Positions 8,058 through 17,620 of a stretch of DNA of 64,000 nt are shown here, piece after piece; the stretch's first letter is position 1, and each line of letters opens with the position of its first letter. The notes beneath the pieces are model-generated. The model saw only the letters and a list, made by a program, of their open reading frames with translations. It was not told the DNA's origin and made no database searches. The DNA comes from Sporosarcina sp. JAI121 (GTDB taxonomy: Bacteria; Bacillota; Bacilli; Bacillales_A; Planococcaceae): the NCBI RefSeq assembly GCF_013408665.1, contig NZ_JACCCL010000001.1:386498-450497 (forward strand). Direction: 5' to 3'. The position numbers and the translations under genes are program-made.

Positions 8058-10571
8058 CTAGTTATTCACCCCATGACTAATCAAGTTCGTCAATATCCGA
8101 TATCCTCCAGGAACCTGACTTTGCGTTTGGCGATAAAAGACAAGGTTCGTATAAAGGTAAGTGCCTTTACCGTGTTTGGCCATCAAGATGCCGCCTTCGA
8201 AAGGAGATTCGTCGGGGTCGGCCATGCTGACGAATGTTTCAAAATTGGATGCCCATTCCATCGGGTAATAGAGGCCCCGTTCTTGGACCCAGTTCGCCCA
8301 ATCCGAATCGCCGACTTTGTTCGGGAATGAAAAGAGTGTGGAGTCCGGTTGTGTGACAGTTACTTTTGCATTTTCGTCCGTTACGCGCCACTTAATGGAT
8401 GGATTTCCGATGACCAGCTTGAATGGAGCGGATGAATCTGCATTCCAATTGTCATTTGGTTTGTGGTATTGCATAACGACGTGTCCGCCGTCTTCTACAT
8501 ATTTCAATAGGCGGTCATTGTTTTCGAAGAGATCTTCTCGTGACAAATATGCCCGAATGCCAACGACAATCGTATCGAATTGAGATAGATCTCCGCTTTC
8601 AACGTCTGCGGGGGATAGTTTTGTGATGTTCATTCCGGCGTTTGTCAGTTCGTCTGCAACGGTATCGAATCCGCTTTCGATATAACCGACGTTAAGTTTT
8701 TCAGGAATATTTAATTCAAAAGCGACTGCATTGAGCTGGGCTTTAGATTCCAAATAGTATTTTCCGATATGGTCATATTCGATTTCTTGGATGACGGATG
8801 TGAATTGCTTGCCATTCCACTCGGCTGTGATAGCGATTTCGAGTGAACCTTCCATCATTTTAGCGGGTGGAGTCAAATGGAACACGACTTCTTGTGTTTC
8901 ATACTTTTTAGTGAATGTTACCTTTTTTTCATTAGAAGGAGTCGTCCACCCTTCTGGAACATCAATTTTGATCGTTGGTTCTGCAGCGCCGTCTTGGTAG
9001 TTTTTCACTTGAACTTTTATTGGGATTTCTTGTTGGGGATGAAGCGTATTCACCACAACGCTGGTCGGATCGGTTGTTACGCTGAATTCGGGCAGAACCG
9101 CAACTGTCCCCTCGAAATTTTGAATATGACGGACTTCTTCACCAAGCTCTTTAAATGTAAGTTCAGCTTGCAGGGCAGGTTCATTGTACGCGTGGTAATA
9201 AGCTGCATCTTTCGGGACAGTCACTTTGAAATCAATCGTTGCAGATTCACCGGGCTTCAAAGTCGACACTTTAGACGTTTGGACAATCTGCCAATCCTTA
9301 TCAGATATAAGGGAAGGCGAAAGATTTTTCAAGTTAGCTGTGCCGTTGTTCGTGATCGTTACTGTTGCAGTCGCTTCTTCACCAGCTGTCAGAACGTTGT
9401 CGGGTAACATTGCGACGATCTCTACACTTGATGCAATATAAGACGTTTCTTGTAATTGCTCATTTTTCGTTTGAAGTTTGCTGAGCAATTTTGTTTTTGT
9501 AGCATCGGGAAGCTTGGATTTGTTTACATCTTTCATTAGACTGCGAACTTCCTTTAAGCTTTTTTGAGAAAGTTCAAGAACCGCTGAACGATCTGGATAG
9601 GCGAGTTGTGTTTTATCCAACGCGTTTTGCAGGGAAATGAATTTTTTTGCTAAGCTTTTATCTGTGTTTTCGAGTTGCTTTGCCCAGTCCGAAAAGTCAT
9701 AGGGAACTCCGGCGAATAGGGAAGGATCGTCTGTTTGATTGAAAGCAGTATGAATTAATTCAAAATTAACGGTTCGCGGCTCGACTTTAATCGTGGATCC
9801 CATACCTTGGCTCTTATGCATAAAGCGGGAAGCTTCTCCTAGTTGGGGGTAACTCATCCCGTAAATCTCATCATACATGCCGATTTCAATACCGAGAGTG
9901 GCGGTTTCCGCAGAAGCAGCCGGCAAGTAAAGTTTCTCGATTTGCCACGGCGCTAAGCCTTCTTTAAACTGTTCAGGGAAAATCGTTGGATCTGCAGCAT
10001 CCTGAAATGCCTTTTCCGTCAAAATGGAAATCGTTCTATGATGTCCATGCTGAGAATCAACATTTCTGAATGAAGGCATGACAATATCAGGCTGATAACT
10101 GCGAATAAAGCGGATCAACCTTTCATATGTGACCTCTTCACCCCACTTTTTCAGCGTTTCTTCAGGCGTCTTTTCAAACCCGAAATCATAGATGGAATCG
10201 GAAGTCGTTTCACTTAAATGATACGCTTTCACATTGGTGATTTTCGCAGCTTCGATCATTTCCTGGGAGCGAATGATACCCAATGCATTCCCGAGTTCAG
10301 TGCCGATTTCATTTTGTCCGCCTTCCCCGCGATTCGCGATTAAGCTGGACGTTTTCACACCTACCCCTCGGGACAGGTAGGCTAATAAATCGCTGCGCTC
10401 GTCATCGGGATGCGCGCCAGTGTTTAGAAAAGAGATAGTCGTATCGAGAGGTTTCAGTACATTCCACAATTCCGTATCGTGCTGTTCTTCGGACGACGCG
10501 GATCTCGGAAATCCACTGATGGTGGAAAGGGCCAAGAGTAAAGAAAAGAAAAGTATCGCGGTTTTCTTCAT
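8058..10571 (-). CDS. Exported PIG-L/LmbE-type deacetylase with NEW3-like and ThuA-like regions
   Basis: The product is 837 aa. A signal peptide ends near residue 27. The PIG-L domain covers roughly residues 45-270 and shows the zinc motif HPDDE (54-58) and HGHH (175-178). Residues 385-620 look like two NEW3-type beta sandwiches. From residue 630 a Rossmann-like part (VGYIESGFD, FDTIVVGIRAYL, YVEDGGHVVMQYH) resembles ThuA/glutaminase-like domains. PIG-L enzymes deacetylate N-acetylglucosaminyl substrates, so an extracellular GlcNAc-glycan target is plausible but inferred. AGGAGGG precedes the ATG. Confidence 0.85.
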   Translation of the reverse strand: MKKTAILFFSLLLALSTISGFPRSASSEEQHDTELWNVLKPLDTTISFLNTGAHPDDERSDLLAYLSRGVGVKTSSLIANRGEGGQNEIGTELGNALGIIRSQEMIEAAKITNVKAYHLSETTSDSIYDFGFEKTPEETLKKWGEEVTYERLIRFIRSYQPDIVMPSFRNVDSQHGHHRTISILTEKAFQDAADPTIFPEQFKEGLAPWQIEKLYLPAASAETATLGIEIGMYDEIYGMSYPQLGEASRFMHKSQGMGSTIKVEPRTVNFELIHTAFNQTDDPSLFAGVPYDFSDWAKQLENTDKSLAKKFISLQNALDKTQLAYPDRSAVLELSQKSLKEVRSLMKDVNKSKLPDATKTKLLSKLQTKNEQLQETSYIASSVEIVAMLPDNVLTAGEEATATVTITNNGTANLKNLSPSLISDKDWQIVQTSKVSTLKPGESATIDFKVTVPKDAAYYHAYNEPALQAELTFKELGEEVRHIQNFEGTVAVLPEFSVTTDPTSVVVNTLHPQQEIPIKVQVKNYQDGAAEPTIKIDVPEGWTTPSNEKKVTFTKKYETQEVVFHLTPPAKMMEGSLEIAITAEWNGKQFTSVIQEIEYDHIGKYYLESKAQLNAVAFELNIPEKLNVGYIESGFDTVADELTNAGMNITKLSPADVESGDLSQFDTIVVGIRAYLSREDLFENNDRLLKYVEDGGHVVMQYHKPNDNWNADSSAPFKLVIGNPSIKWRVTDENAKVTVTQPDSTLFSFPNKVGDSDWANWVQERGLYYPMEWASNFETFVSMADPDESPFEGGILMAKHGKGTYLYTNLVFYRQTQSQVPGGYRILTNLISHGVNN

Positions 10572-10807
10572 TGCAATTTCCCTCCTTATTTTTGGAGGTT
10601 ATTTGCTGAACAAGGGGGGAGTATCTAAGGTGATTTGACAAATAACCTTACATTTGATGCTATAGGTAACGTGCTTATAAGTAAAGTGAGTGTTCAGTTT
10701 ACTCGTCAAAATGGTAGCAAGCTCCCTTTAAAACCGGTGAATCGGTGACTTTATACTTACTGGGATTTAGGAGATTAAAAAGAAGGACAGTTCGTTTTTC
10801 GTGAGTG
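10572..10807. other. Intergenic, 5' region of the deacetylase gene
   Basis: AT-rich sequence upstream of the minus-strand deacetylase. No coding frame with a ribosome binding site was found. It presumably holds the minus-strand promoter, but no convincing -35/-10 pair could be assigned. Confidence 0.4.
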
Positions 10808-10896
10808 AATTGTGTCAGAATTGACTGGGTGACAGGTACTATCTGGTGACGTAAATTGTCAGAATAGTTCCGGATTTGACTTGGTGACTGTCACCC
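10808..10896 (+). repeat. Two GTGAC hairpin elements in tandem, heading array 5
   Basis: A first, incomplete copy (GTGTCAGAATTGACTGGGTG then ACAGGTAC, 10811-10840) lacks the right palindrome arm. A second full copy follows, with core GGTGACTGTCACC at 10883-10895. The pair lies in a divergent intergenic region. Confidence 0.78.
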
Positions 10897-10936
10897 CACC
10901 AACCCCAACCAACCCTATCCACCCCTCATCCACGCT

Positions 10937-11105
10937 CATCCAACGCACTGTCCAACCAACTCGAAGGAGTGTCCGACAAAAAAGAGGAAGTCTCCAACAT
11001 AGTGAAAAGTCTCCAACAAACCTGTCAAAGCGTCCAACCAAACCCCGCATATATCCAACCAACTTGGCTGAGTGTCCAACCATCTCCGCAAAGCCTCCAA
11101 CAACC
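10937..11105 (+). repeat. 21-bp-unit GTGTCCAAC array (array 5)
   Basis: About eight degenerate units occur (GTGTCCGAC, GTCTCCAAC, GCGTCCAAC, ATATCCAAC, GCCTCCAAC). One unit (GTCTCCAACATAGTGAAAA) is 19 bp and the others are 21 bp. It has more core substitutions than arrays 4, 6 and 7. Confidence 0.82.
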
Positions 11106-11350
11106 AACCCTTATACACGCTCAGAAAAAAGTCCTCATTTCAAGCATCTTTATATCGAGATATCGGTCAAACATACAAAGAATGTAAAATGAATCTAAAG
11201 TATCAAATGTGAAACGGTAATCTTCATAATTTACCAAGTAAGTACCAGTTAACTAGATTACTATCAACTAATTATCACCTAATAAAAGTTAAGGCTATCT
11301 ATTTAGTGGGCTGAACGGTCTACGTCTAATTCATTAATTACTGGAGTTAT

Positions 11351-11379
11351 TTGACAGTAGGTTATCCAAATGATATTTA
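11351..11379 (+). promoter_or_regulatory. Candidate sigma-A promoter for the DUF1672/lipase pair
   Basis: TTGACA at 11351-11356 and TATTTA at 11374-11379 are separated by 17 bp, about 90 bp upstream of the lipoprotein start. Confidence 0.6.
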
Positions 11380-11468
11380 TTAATATAATGGAAAATCTGT
11401 GTGAATTAATGAGGTAAACTTTATAGAAGTGTGACTGAAATCTACTTTAGAAATTTGAGGTGTAGTAG

Positions 11469-12422
11469 TTGAAGAGTGGCTATAAAAAAATACTGGCACT
11501 AACTTTGGGCTCATCGATACTAGTAGGAGGATGTACGGGTGTGGACAATTTAACTAATAGGGAAAAAGTAGAGGTTACTAAACCGTCAACTGAAAATAAG
11601 AAAAATGCCTATGAAACAGAGAACTTCGTACGCATACAAGACTACAAAGGGGAAGGCTATAAATTGCGAGATAGCCGACCAGAAACGGGGCAACTGGCTG
11701 AAGAAAATCGTGAAGAAATTGAAGAAGCGGTACAACAATTCTTCAACAGTACCTATAAAACGGAAGTCATTGTCCATAACATCGTCGGGGCTGAAGATGG
11801 TGCTTCCGTGTTCGTTGAATCGGTGGGTGAACCTCATTTTTACACGTATGCGATTATACCCATCGATGTGGAAAATAAAATCGTGAAAACCGACAATGTA
11901 TATTCTGAAGCAGGGCAAGTGGAAAATGCGATTCAAGGCGCATTATATGCAATGGTTTATCATCAGGAATTTTCAGCGTTAGATGACTACTTGGAAACCG
12001 TGATTCAAGAATATCCTGTTGTAGGGATACCGATAGAAGCGGTGGAAAAGGTCGGGGGTTCGGGTTTCTCAAATTCGGTATACAGAACAAGTAAGCTAGG
12101 TAAGGAACTTGAAGGGATTTATAATTTATATTTGAAAAACCCGGAAGTGAGTAAAGAAGAATTAAAAAAGAAGTTGAGTGAAGCTAATTTCAAGCCGGAT
12201 CAAATGTTGATACTTATCGAATTATATATGAAAGAATCTGATGTGGAACCCGATCAGGCAGTCTTTGATAAAATCGTTTCAGATATTGAGGAAATGAAAG
12301 GCATACCAAGTGGTTCATATTCAATTATTTTAAATGATAATTTGATTGATAAAAGAAGAGGAATCGGGACAAAGGATAATTCGTTGGAAAGAACGATGCG
12401 TAATGGAATCATGAAAGAATAG
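11469..12422 (+). CDS. DUF1672-family lipoprotein
   Basis: The product is 317 aa. A lipoprotein signal ends in the lipobox VGGC near residue 22. The mature part starts with an N-terminal motif (KNAYETENFVRIQDYKGEGY) that I recognise as DUF1672, a family of Staphylococcus/Bacillus lipoproteins with no assigned biochemistry. The start is TTG, with GAGGTG 6 nt upstream. It lies only 16 bp before the lipase-like effector candidate and just upstream of the type VII core genes. By analogy with the S. aureus T7SS lipase TslA, whose immunity proteins are lipoproteins, this is a candidate immunity or accessory factor; that role is inferred from position. Confidence 0.82.
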   Translation: MKSGYKKILALTLGSSILVGGCTGVDNLTNREKVEVTKPSTENKKNAYETENFVRIQDYKGEGYKLRDSRPETGQLAEENREEIEEAVQQFFNSTYKTEVIVHNIVGAEDGASVFVESVGEPHFYTYAIIPIDVENKIVKTDNVYSEAGQVENAIQGALYAMVYHQEFSALDDYLETVIQEYPVVGIPIEAVEKVGGSGFSNSVYRTSKLGKELEGIYNLYLKNPEVSKEELKKKLSEANFKPDQMLILIELYMKESDVEPDQAVFDKIVSDIEEMKGIPSGSYSIILNDNLIDKRRGIGTKDNSLERTMRNGIMKE

Positions 12423-12438
12423 GGAAGGAAGGAGAGCG

Positions 12439-14598
12439 ATGCCAAAAGACACTGATGTTTTGCATTCTACTAGTAAGCCCCCTGTTCAAGGGCCAGTTGA
12501 ATCAGTGAGTATGGAAAAAGTGAATCAAGTCTCGAATACTGCGACAAATGATAAAGATTTAGTTGAATTGGCAGGATATCATGCCTATAAGCATCATGCC
12601 ACAACAGATGTAATCAATGTTAACGGAACAGATTTTAGTGTAATCCATACTAAATACAACACTGAATCAGGCCTTGACGCATTAACTGTTGAAAACTTTG
12701 ACACGAAAGAATTGACGATTGTCTTTGTTGGAAGCGAACAATTAAAAGAAGACTGGCTTGGCACGAACTTGAAGTTATTAAGTGATACACCGCCTACACA
12801 ACTAAAAGAAGCCGTAGACTATTTCAATGAAGTAAATAGGGATCATGGAAAAGTCTCCTCTGTAACAGGAAACTCACTGGCAGGCGCTCTAACAAATGCT
12901 GTTGCCATAGAAAATCCTAGCGTCAAAGCAGTTACATTAAATCCGGCTATGCTTCCTGAAGGCATGGTGAATCCCGCAAAAAATTACTCCAATATAACAA
13001 ACTACTACAGCAAGTATGATTTCCTGACAAGTACACAAGGCACGATTCAATTGGAAAATCGTATTCCAGGCAACAAATATAGCATCAACAACGGGCTCCC
13101 GCTATTCTCCATGTTCACATCCAATCATACAGGTTATGTGAAAGCAGACGAAAATGGCAACCATACCATTCAGATAGGACTTGAAGGAGAACCGGGTTAC
13201 GGCTTCATACATATCGGAGCAGCCGACCATATTGTGACCAGCCTCTGGACAGGGTCCCCCCTTTACGGCGGCTCAGCTGAAAAAATCGCCATCAATCATG
13301 AAAACATGACAGCTCTTGCGAACGGAATAAAGGAACATGTGAAAGGTCGAATGGGTTTGGCAACCGGTTATTTGGAAAAGTCCGTCAGTATCGTGGATGA
13401 TGAAAGTGCCCGTTTTTCTTTACGCGTAACAGTACTGCAGGAAATGTTCAAACAAAAACTGGAAGAAACGGCTGGCGACCCACTTTTCATTGGCATTGCA
13501 GGCACAGGTCATCTGATAAAGGGGTGTATTGATAGTCTCATTTCACTTCTGGACAAAGCGGAGGAAAGATGCCGGTTTTTGAACGCAGTTTTGAATTCGA
13601 AACCCGCAGAAATTATTGAATACGTAATGTCCATTAACATTAGTGTGGATAGTCTCTTTGCTCCTGTAAGAAGCTACTTACAAGACTTGAAAGATGATGT
13701 TGATAACTTAGTCGCTGGTGCGCAAAATATTATTACAAAAGACATACCTGACTTCTTTAGAGGTGGAAAAGATCACTTCGTCGACGCGGTTGTCGGGGAA
13801 TTGACTGCACACTATGCCGTGATTTTTGCAAATAAAAACAAAATGCATGGGCAGTTGAATGAGTATGAAAACCAAGTTCAATCCGTGGCAGATGCATTTA
13901 TTAATAAAGACAATAGCTTGGCGGGAGTCATCAGCACAAATGCCTCGACACTTGGTGATACCGATTCAGTACAAAAAACGTCTGTCTTTTCTCTCGATCC
14001 CTCGCCGTACTTGGAGACGAGAATGAAGATCAAAGAAATACAAGTCGACTTCGCCCATGCCAATATTACAACAGTAACCACGATGATCCTTACGCCCATT
14101 CTTTATGCGATGGAATTTGTACTGTCATTAATAGAGGCTGCTCTGGCAGCAATCGTTTCGAGTATTCATGCGGTCGTAAATGTCGGGTTGTACGGAAATC
14201 CTGTCGGGCTGATTGTCAGTCTGTTTTCGGATTACGATCAAAAAGTGAAAGCCGCCGCAAATCGTGCACTGGAACCGATTAAAGAAATGCTATCAACAGT
14301 TGAAGGTCTTCGGAACGGGGTCGGTAGAATGATTGTGAACCTGCCCGAAATGATCAGTAATTTCAAACCCTATATTGATACAGCTATTTTTGAACCGGGT
14401 AAGTTTGAGAATGTGCGTTTATATAACGTTGCAGCCTCAGCAATCATGGATGAAATGGAAATTCTTTTTAAAGACATTACATTCCAATTATCCCATGAAA
14501 AAGGGGATGCAATTGAAGCCTCATTGGAGATTTCGGAAAGTGTGTTACACAATATTCAACTTTTAAGTGAACAGGTGGATCGGGGAACAATTCAGTGA
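12439..14598 (+). CDS. Lipase-headed type VII effector candidate (reverse-LXG, TslA-like layout)
   Basis: The product is 719 aa with no signal peptide. Residues 40-290 look like an alpha/beta hydrolase: nucleophile elbow TGNSLAG (Ser146), Asp194 in YSKYDFL and His264 in GAADHIV form a plausible triad. From residue 300 it is largely helical and amphipathic, with a hydrophobic stretch near 545-585, resembling the helical targeting half of LXG proteins placed C-terminally. S. aureus TslA has this reversed order and is secreted by T7SSb. The gene follows the lipoprotein by 16 bp and precedes esxA. RBS GGAAGGAGAG. Substrate and secretion are inferred; a housekeeping lipase-like protein is the alternative. 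Confidence 0.72.
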   Translation: MPKDTDVLHSTSKPPVQGPVESVSMEKVNQVSNTATNDKDLVELAGYHAYKHHATTDVINVNGTDFSVIHTKYNTESGLDALTVENFDTKELTIVFVGSEQLKEDWLGTNLKLLSDTPPTQLKEAVDYFNEVNRDHGKVSSVTGNSLAGALTNAVAIENPSVKAVTLNPAMLPEGMVNPAKNYSNITNYYSKYDFLTSTQGTIQLENRIPGNKYSINNGLPLFSMFTSNHTGYVKADENGNHTIQIGLEGEPGYGFIHIGAADHIVTSLWTGSPLYGGSAEKIAINHENMTALANGIKEHVKGRMGLATGYLEKSVSIVDDESARFSLRVTVLQEMFKQKLEETAGDPLFIGIAGTGHLIKGCIDSLISLLDKAEERCRFLNAVLNSKPAEIIEYVMSINISVDSLFAPVRSYLQDLKDDVDNLVAGAQNIITKDIPDFFRGGKDHFVDAVVGELTAHYAVIFANKNKMHGQLNEYENQVQSVADAFINKDNSLAGVISTNASTLGDTDSVQKTSVFSLDPSPYLETRMKIKEIQVDFAHANITTVTTMILTPILYAMEFVLSLIEAALAAIVSSIHAVVNVGLYGNPVGLIVSLFSDYDQKVKAAANRALEPIKEMLSTVEGLRNGVGRMIVNLPEMISNFKPYIDTAIFEPGKFENVRLYNVAASAIMDEMEILFKDITFQLSHEKGDAIEASLEISESVLHNIQLLSEQVDRGTIQ

Positions 14599-14673
14599 TT
14601 CATCCACCCAGTAAAGGAGGTGATGCCGCAAAACCTACCGCGGCGAACTTGGAAGTACCTGTAACGAAACGGC

Positions 14674-14702
14674 TTGCCGTTATCAATACAGTTATTTTAT
14701 AA
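14674..14702 (+). promoter_or_regulatory. Candidate promoter of esxA
   Basis: TTGCCG (14674-14679) and TTATAA (14697-14702) are 17 bp apart, about 38 bp before the esxA start codon. It would allow esxA transcription independent of the lipase gene. Confidence 0.5.
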
Positions 14703-14739
14703 AGAAACTAAAATTCTATCTTAAAGGGAGATGTTTTGA

Positions 14740-15033
14740 ATGTCAGGAATTATTCGCGTAACACCAGCAGAACTGGATGCAATGGCATCACGCTACAACC
14801 ATGAATCAGGGGAGGTTGCTTCACAAATCGGCCGTTTGGACGGAATGATCGGTGAATTGCAATCGATGTGGGAAGGGGCTTCAAGTGCAGCGTTTGCTGA
14901 ACAATACGAGCGCCTAAAGCCAAGTTTCAATGAAATGCGTGAATTGCTGAGCGAAGTCGGCGTACAACTAAGCCGCGCAGGACAAGCATTGCAAGATGCG
15001 GATCAGCAAATCGCAGGACAAATCCGCGGGTAA
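14740..15033 (+). CDS. esxA: WXG100 protein EsxA (YukE)
   Basis: The product is 97 aa, the usual WXG100 size. Two helices flank the WEG turn motif near residue 43 (LQSMWEGASSAAF). EsxA is the small helical-hairpin substrate and co-factor secreted by T7SSb. AAGGGAGA precedes the ATG. It is the first core gene and is followed by a hairpin terminator, which fits the usual excess of EsxA over the membrane components. Confidence 0.97.
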   Translation: MSGIIRVTPAELDAMASRYNHESGEVASQIGRLDGMIGELQSMWEGASSAAFAEQYERLKPSFNEMRELLSEVGVQLSRAGQALQDADQQIAGQIRG

Positions 15034-15061
15034 TTGCCCGGATTCAGAAGTTGAAAATAGA

Positions 15062-15095
15062 GAAGCGTCATTCCTTCAAGGGAAGGCGCTTTTTC
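15062..15095 (+). terminator. Hairpin after esxA (partial terminator)
   Basis: AAGCG...TTCCTTC pairs with GGGAAGG...CGCTT with a small bulge and is followed by TTTTT. It lies between esxA and yukD and may limit read-through into the rest of the operon. Confidence 0.7.
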
Positions 15096-15115
15096 CTTCA
15101 GTGGGGTGAAAAGGC

Positions 15116-15355
15116 ATGTATATAGAAATTACGGTGGATCTTTCAAATTACGAAGGCGATGTGATCGACCTCAGATTATCCGATTATTATACGATGAAAA
15201 AACTGGTTGATATTGCGTGGCAAGCAAATTCCATTTCACAAAGCCCGCGCGAAGGTCACTGGATCCGTGTAGTGAATAAAGACAAATTATTTCCGGGACA
15301 TTTGACGCTGGCACATTGCGGAATTACGACAGGAGACCGTATTGAAATCATTTGA
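15116..15355 (+). CDS. yukD: Ubiquitin-like T7SS protein YukD/EsaB
   Basis: The product is 79 aa and has the beta-grasp pattern of YukD/EsaB (MYIEITVDL, then GDRIEII at the C-terminus). In T7SSb it is a cytosolic component required for secretion. GGGGTGA precedes the ATG. The next gene starts 13 bp after its stop. Confidence 0.93.
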   Translation: MYIEITVDLSNYEGDVIDLRLSDYYTMKKLVDIAWQANSISQSPREGHWIRVVNKDKLFPGHLTLAHCGITTGDRIEII

Positions 15356-15368
15356 AGGAGTCAAAAGA

Positions 15369-16733
15369 ATGGCAACTAACAACCATACATATGTAAAAGA
15401 TCTCATTGGTGCGGACATTACTGAAGAATCAAACAAAAGCACATTTGTCTTCCAAAAAGAACGAATCGGTTTGAAAAAAAGTACGGAGATCACCTTCTTA
15501 CAAGAAGTCAGTCCAGAAATCGAAAAAGAGATTGTACTGACGGATGACGAATTGATCATCCACGCAACGATACCAAGTTCATTGAAACGTTTCGATGAAA
15601 TCCAAACGGAAGACGCCAAGTCTAGATGGATTTTTGCGCATCAGCTTGTCAAAAAAGTCGATGCCCACCCATATCCCCGTCTCAATCAAATCGTCAGCCC
15701 CGAAAACATCGTTTACAGCAAAGGGATGACACCCGTTTTCATCTATTACGGGGTAACGGAAAGTTTGCCGCCGTTTAAAAATAACGCAGAACGTGTCTGG
15801 CTGGAAACAAAAGCGGCAGTTGCAGCTGCGGTGGATGATTCGTTCACATTTGAAGACTATTTAAAGTATAACGAAGTGCTGGAGCTGAAAGAAACCGGCG
15901 CGAAAGTGATGGAAATGCCAGATAGCCAATCACTGCTCGACTATATCGCGCAACAACTAGAACTGTTGGAGGTGAAAGAAAAGACTTATGTGAAACTGCC
16001 GCGTAAAAAGTGGAAACTGACGAAATGGTTATCTATCGGGCTTGGTGTGCTACTTATTCCCGCTCTTATATTTGCAACTTTCTATTTCATACACGAAAAG
16101 CCGAAAAACGAAGCGTACATCGATAGCCATGAATACTTTCTATTGCGGAATTACAGTCAGGTCGTCACAATTCTAACTCCCTACAGCATAAAGTCGATGC
16201 CTTATGTGGTGCTCTATGAGCTGGCACACTCATCCGTGGCGAATGAAAGACTGGACGAAGAACAGAAAAAGAATGTATTGACGAATATCACGCTGCAGAC
16301 GGATACGGATTACTTGAAGTATTGGATTTACATCGGTCGGGGAGAAGCCGAAAATGCGCTTGACCTGGCCAGGTCCATGGAAGACGGCGAGCTTATCACT
16401 TTCGCATTAGTGAAAAGGCGGGAAGAAATCCAAGCTGATGATAAACTAACCGGTGAAGAAAAACAATATCACTTCCAAGAAATCGACCGTGAATTGGAAG
16501 AATATAAAAAGTTAATGGAGCAAAATGAGGAAGAAACTGAAGAAGATAAAGAAGTTGAAGTAGAGAAGCCAGAAAAAGTGGATGCGGTAGAAAAGGAAGT
16601 TGAAGCAGAAGCAGCAGATAAAGTGGAAAAGGAAGTCAAAGTAGATTCGGTAGAAAAAATAGAGAAGCCAGTAAAAGTAGAGAAAACGGAACCAGTAGAC
16701 AAAGAACAAGTAGACAAAGAACCTAATTCGTAA
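15369..16733 (+). CDS. essB: T7SS membrane pseudokinase EssB (YukC)
   Basis: The product is 454 aa. Residues 1-215 form the cytoplasmic pseudokinase-like domain, one membrane segment lies near 221-243 (WLSIGLGVLLIPALIFATFY) and an extracytoplasmic helical domain follows. The last 70 residues are an acidic/lysine/valine-rich low-complexity tail (repeats like EVEVEKPEKV). EssB is a core subunit bridging EssC. Start 15369 follows GAAGGAG; an in-frame ATG at 15342 lies inside yukD without its own site. Downstream, 1.48 kb of repeats separates it from essC, which is unusual. Confidence 0.95.
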   Translation: MATNNHTYVKDLIGADITEESNKSTFVFQKERIGLKKSTEITFLQEVSPEIEKEIVLTDDELIIHATIPSSLKRFDEIQTEDAKSRWIFAHQLVKKVDAHPYPRLNQIVSPENIVYSKGMTPVFIYYGVTESLPPFKNNAERVWLETKAAVAAAVDDSFTFEDYLKYNEVLELKETGAKVMEMPDSQSLLDYIAQQLELLEVKEKTYVKLPRKKWKLTKWLSIGLGVLLIPALIFATFYFIHEKPKNEAYIDSHEYFLLRNYSQVVTILTPYSIKSMPYVVLYELAHSSVANERLDEEQKKNVLTNITLQTDTDYLKYWIYIGRGEAENALDLARSMEDGELITFALVKRREEIQADDKLTGEEKQYHFQEIDRELEEYKKLMEQNEEETEEDKEVEVEKPEKVDAVEKEVEAEAADKVEKEVKVDSVEKIEKPVKVEKTEPVDKEQVDKEPNS

Positions 16734-16806
16734 AAGGAAACGATATATATACTTGGTACTCAACAAATGGAAAGTTAGTGGGTGTTTTGTGAGTATTGGA
16801 AAATAG

Positions 16807-16950
16807 TTTCCAATGCCGCTTCGTCGCTTGGTGATGGCCTCTCGTAATGAGCCCGCCAGAAAATCACTAGGGAGGGATTGAACTGCATCCCTCCTAGGTC
16901 CCATTACTTCGGCTCACACTTGTCGCTCTTTCGCTGGAGTCGCGCGATGT
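16807..16950 (+). repeat. Structured repeat, forward copy F1
   Basis: It starts TTTCCAATGCCGCTTCGTCG. Outer stem GTAATG/CATTAC; the inner loop carries its own hairpin (AGGGAGGGAT with ATCCCTCCT) absent from other copies. It is the first of seven copies filling the essB-essC gap. Confidence 0.8.
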
Positions 16951-16991
16951 ATAAGGCGATTATTATAGTTTCTATTGAATACTAAATTGAT

Positions 16992-17193
16992 AGTGCCGAA
17001 TATCTAGATAGGAATTATGAATATTAAATGGAGTCATAAATATTACAGGGAAATCTAGCGAAGGCGCCTAACAGCGGTAGCCGAAGCGAAAAGACTGGCG
17101 GTGGTTTTCTGCCTGGCTTATCGCGAGAGGCATCCGCAAGCGCCGAAGCGTGTACTATGGGAAACATTTAGTTAAGTCTATATACTCGGCACT
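16992..17193 (-). repeat. Structured repeat, reverse copy R1 with terminal inverted repeats
   Basis: The core (17057-17155) is the reverse-complement relative of F1: AGCGAAGGCGCC ... GGCTTATCGCGAGAGGC. The ends AGTGCCGAATATCTAGA (left) and TCTATATACTCGGCACT (right) are inverted repeats, giving a MITE-like unit of about 200 bp. Confidence 0.75.
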
Positions 17194-17233
17194 CAACAAA
17201 TAGAAAGTAAGTGAGTTTTTTTGTGAATCTAAC

Positions 17234-17372
17234 TAGCAAGTAGTTTCCAATACCGCTTCGTCGCTTGGTGATGGCCTCTCGTAATGAGCCCGCCAGAAGA
17301 ACACTGTCAGTCTCATTACTTCGGCTCACACTTGTCGCTCCTTCACTGGAGTCGTACGTTGTATAAGACGAT
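17234..17372 (+). repeat. Structured repeat, forward copy F2
   Basis: TTTCCAATACCGCTTCGTCG start; stem GTAATGAG/CTCATTAC around the CCCGCCAGAAGA loop region. Confidence 0.8.
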
Positions 17373-17460
17373 TATTATAGTTTCTATTAAATACTTATAT
17401 ACCCAGCATTTTTAAAAGTAGAAAATAAGTAAACTTTTTGTGATTAGTACTGGTTAGCAG

Positions 17461-17600
17461 TTTCCAATACCGCTTCGTCGCTTGGTGATGGCCTCCCGTA
17501 ATGAGCCCGCCAGAAGATCACTGTCAGTCTCATTACTTCGGCTCACACTTGTCGCTCCTTCACTGGAGTCGTGCGTTGTATTAGGCGATTATTACAGTTT
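17461..17600 (+). repeat. Structured repeat, forward copy F3
   Basis: Nearly identical to F2 over about 120 bp, again with stem GTAATGAG/CTCATTAC. Confidence 0.8.
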
Positions 17601-17620
17601 CTATTGAATTCGAAATTAAG

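Noticed and set aside
8791..9441. Plus-strand frames opposite the deacetylase gene
   Set aside because: They are shadows of the minus-strand PIG-L gene, with no RBS or domain.
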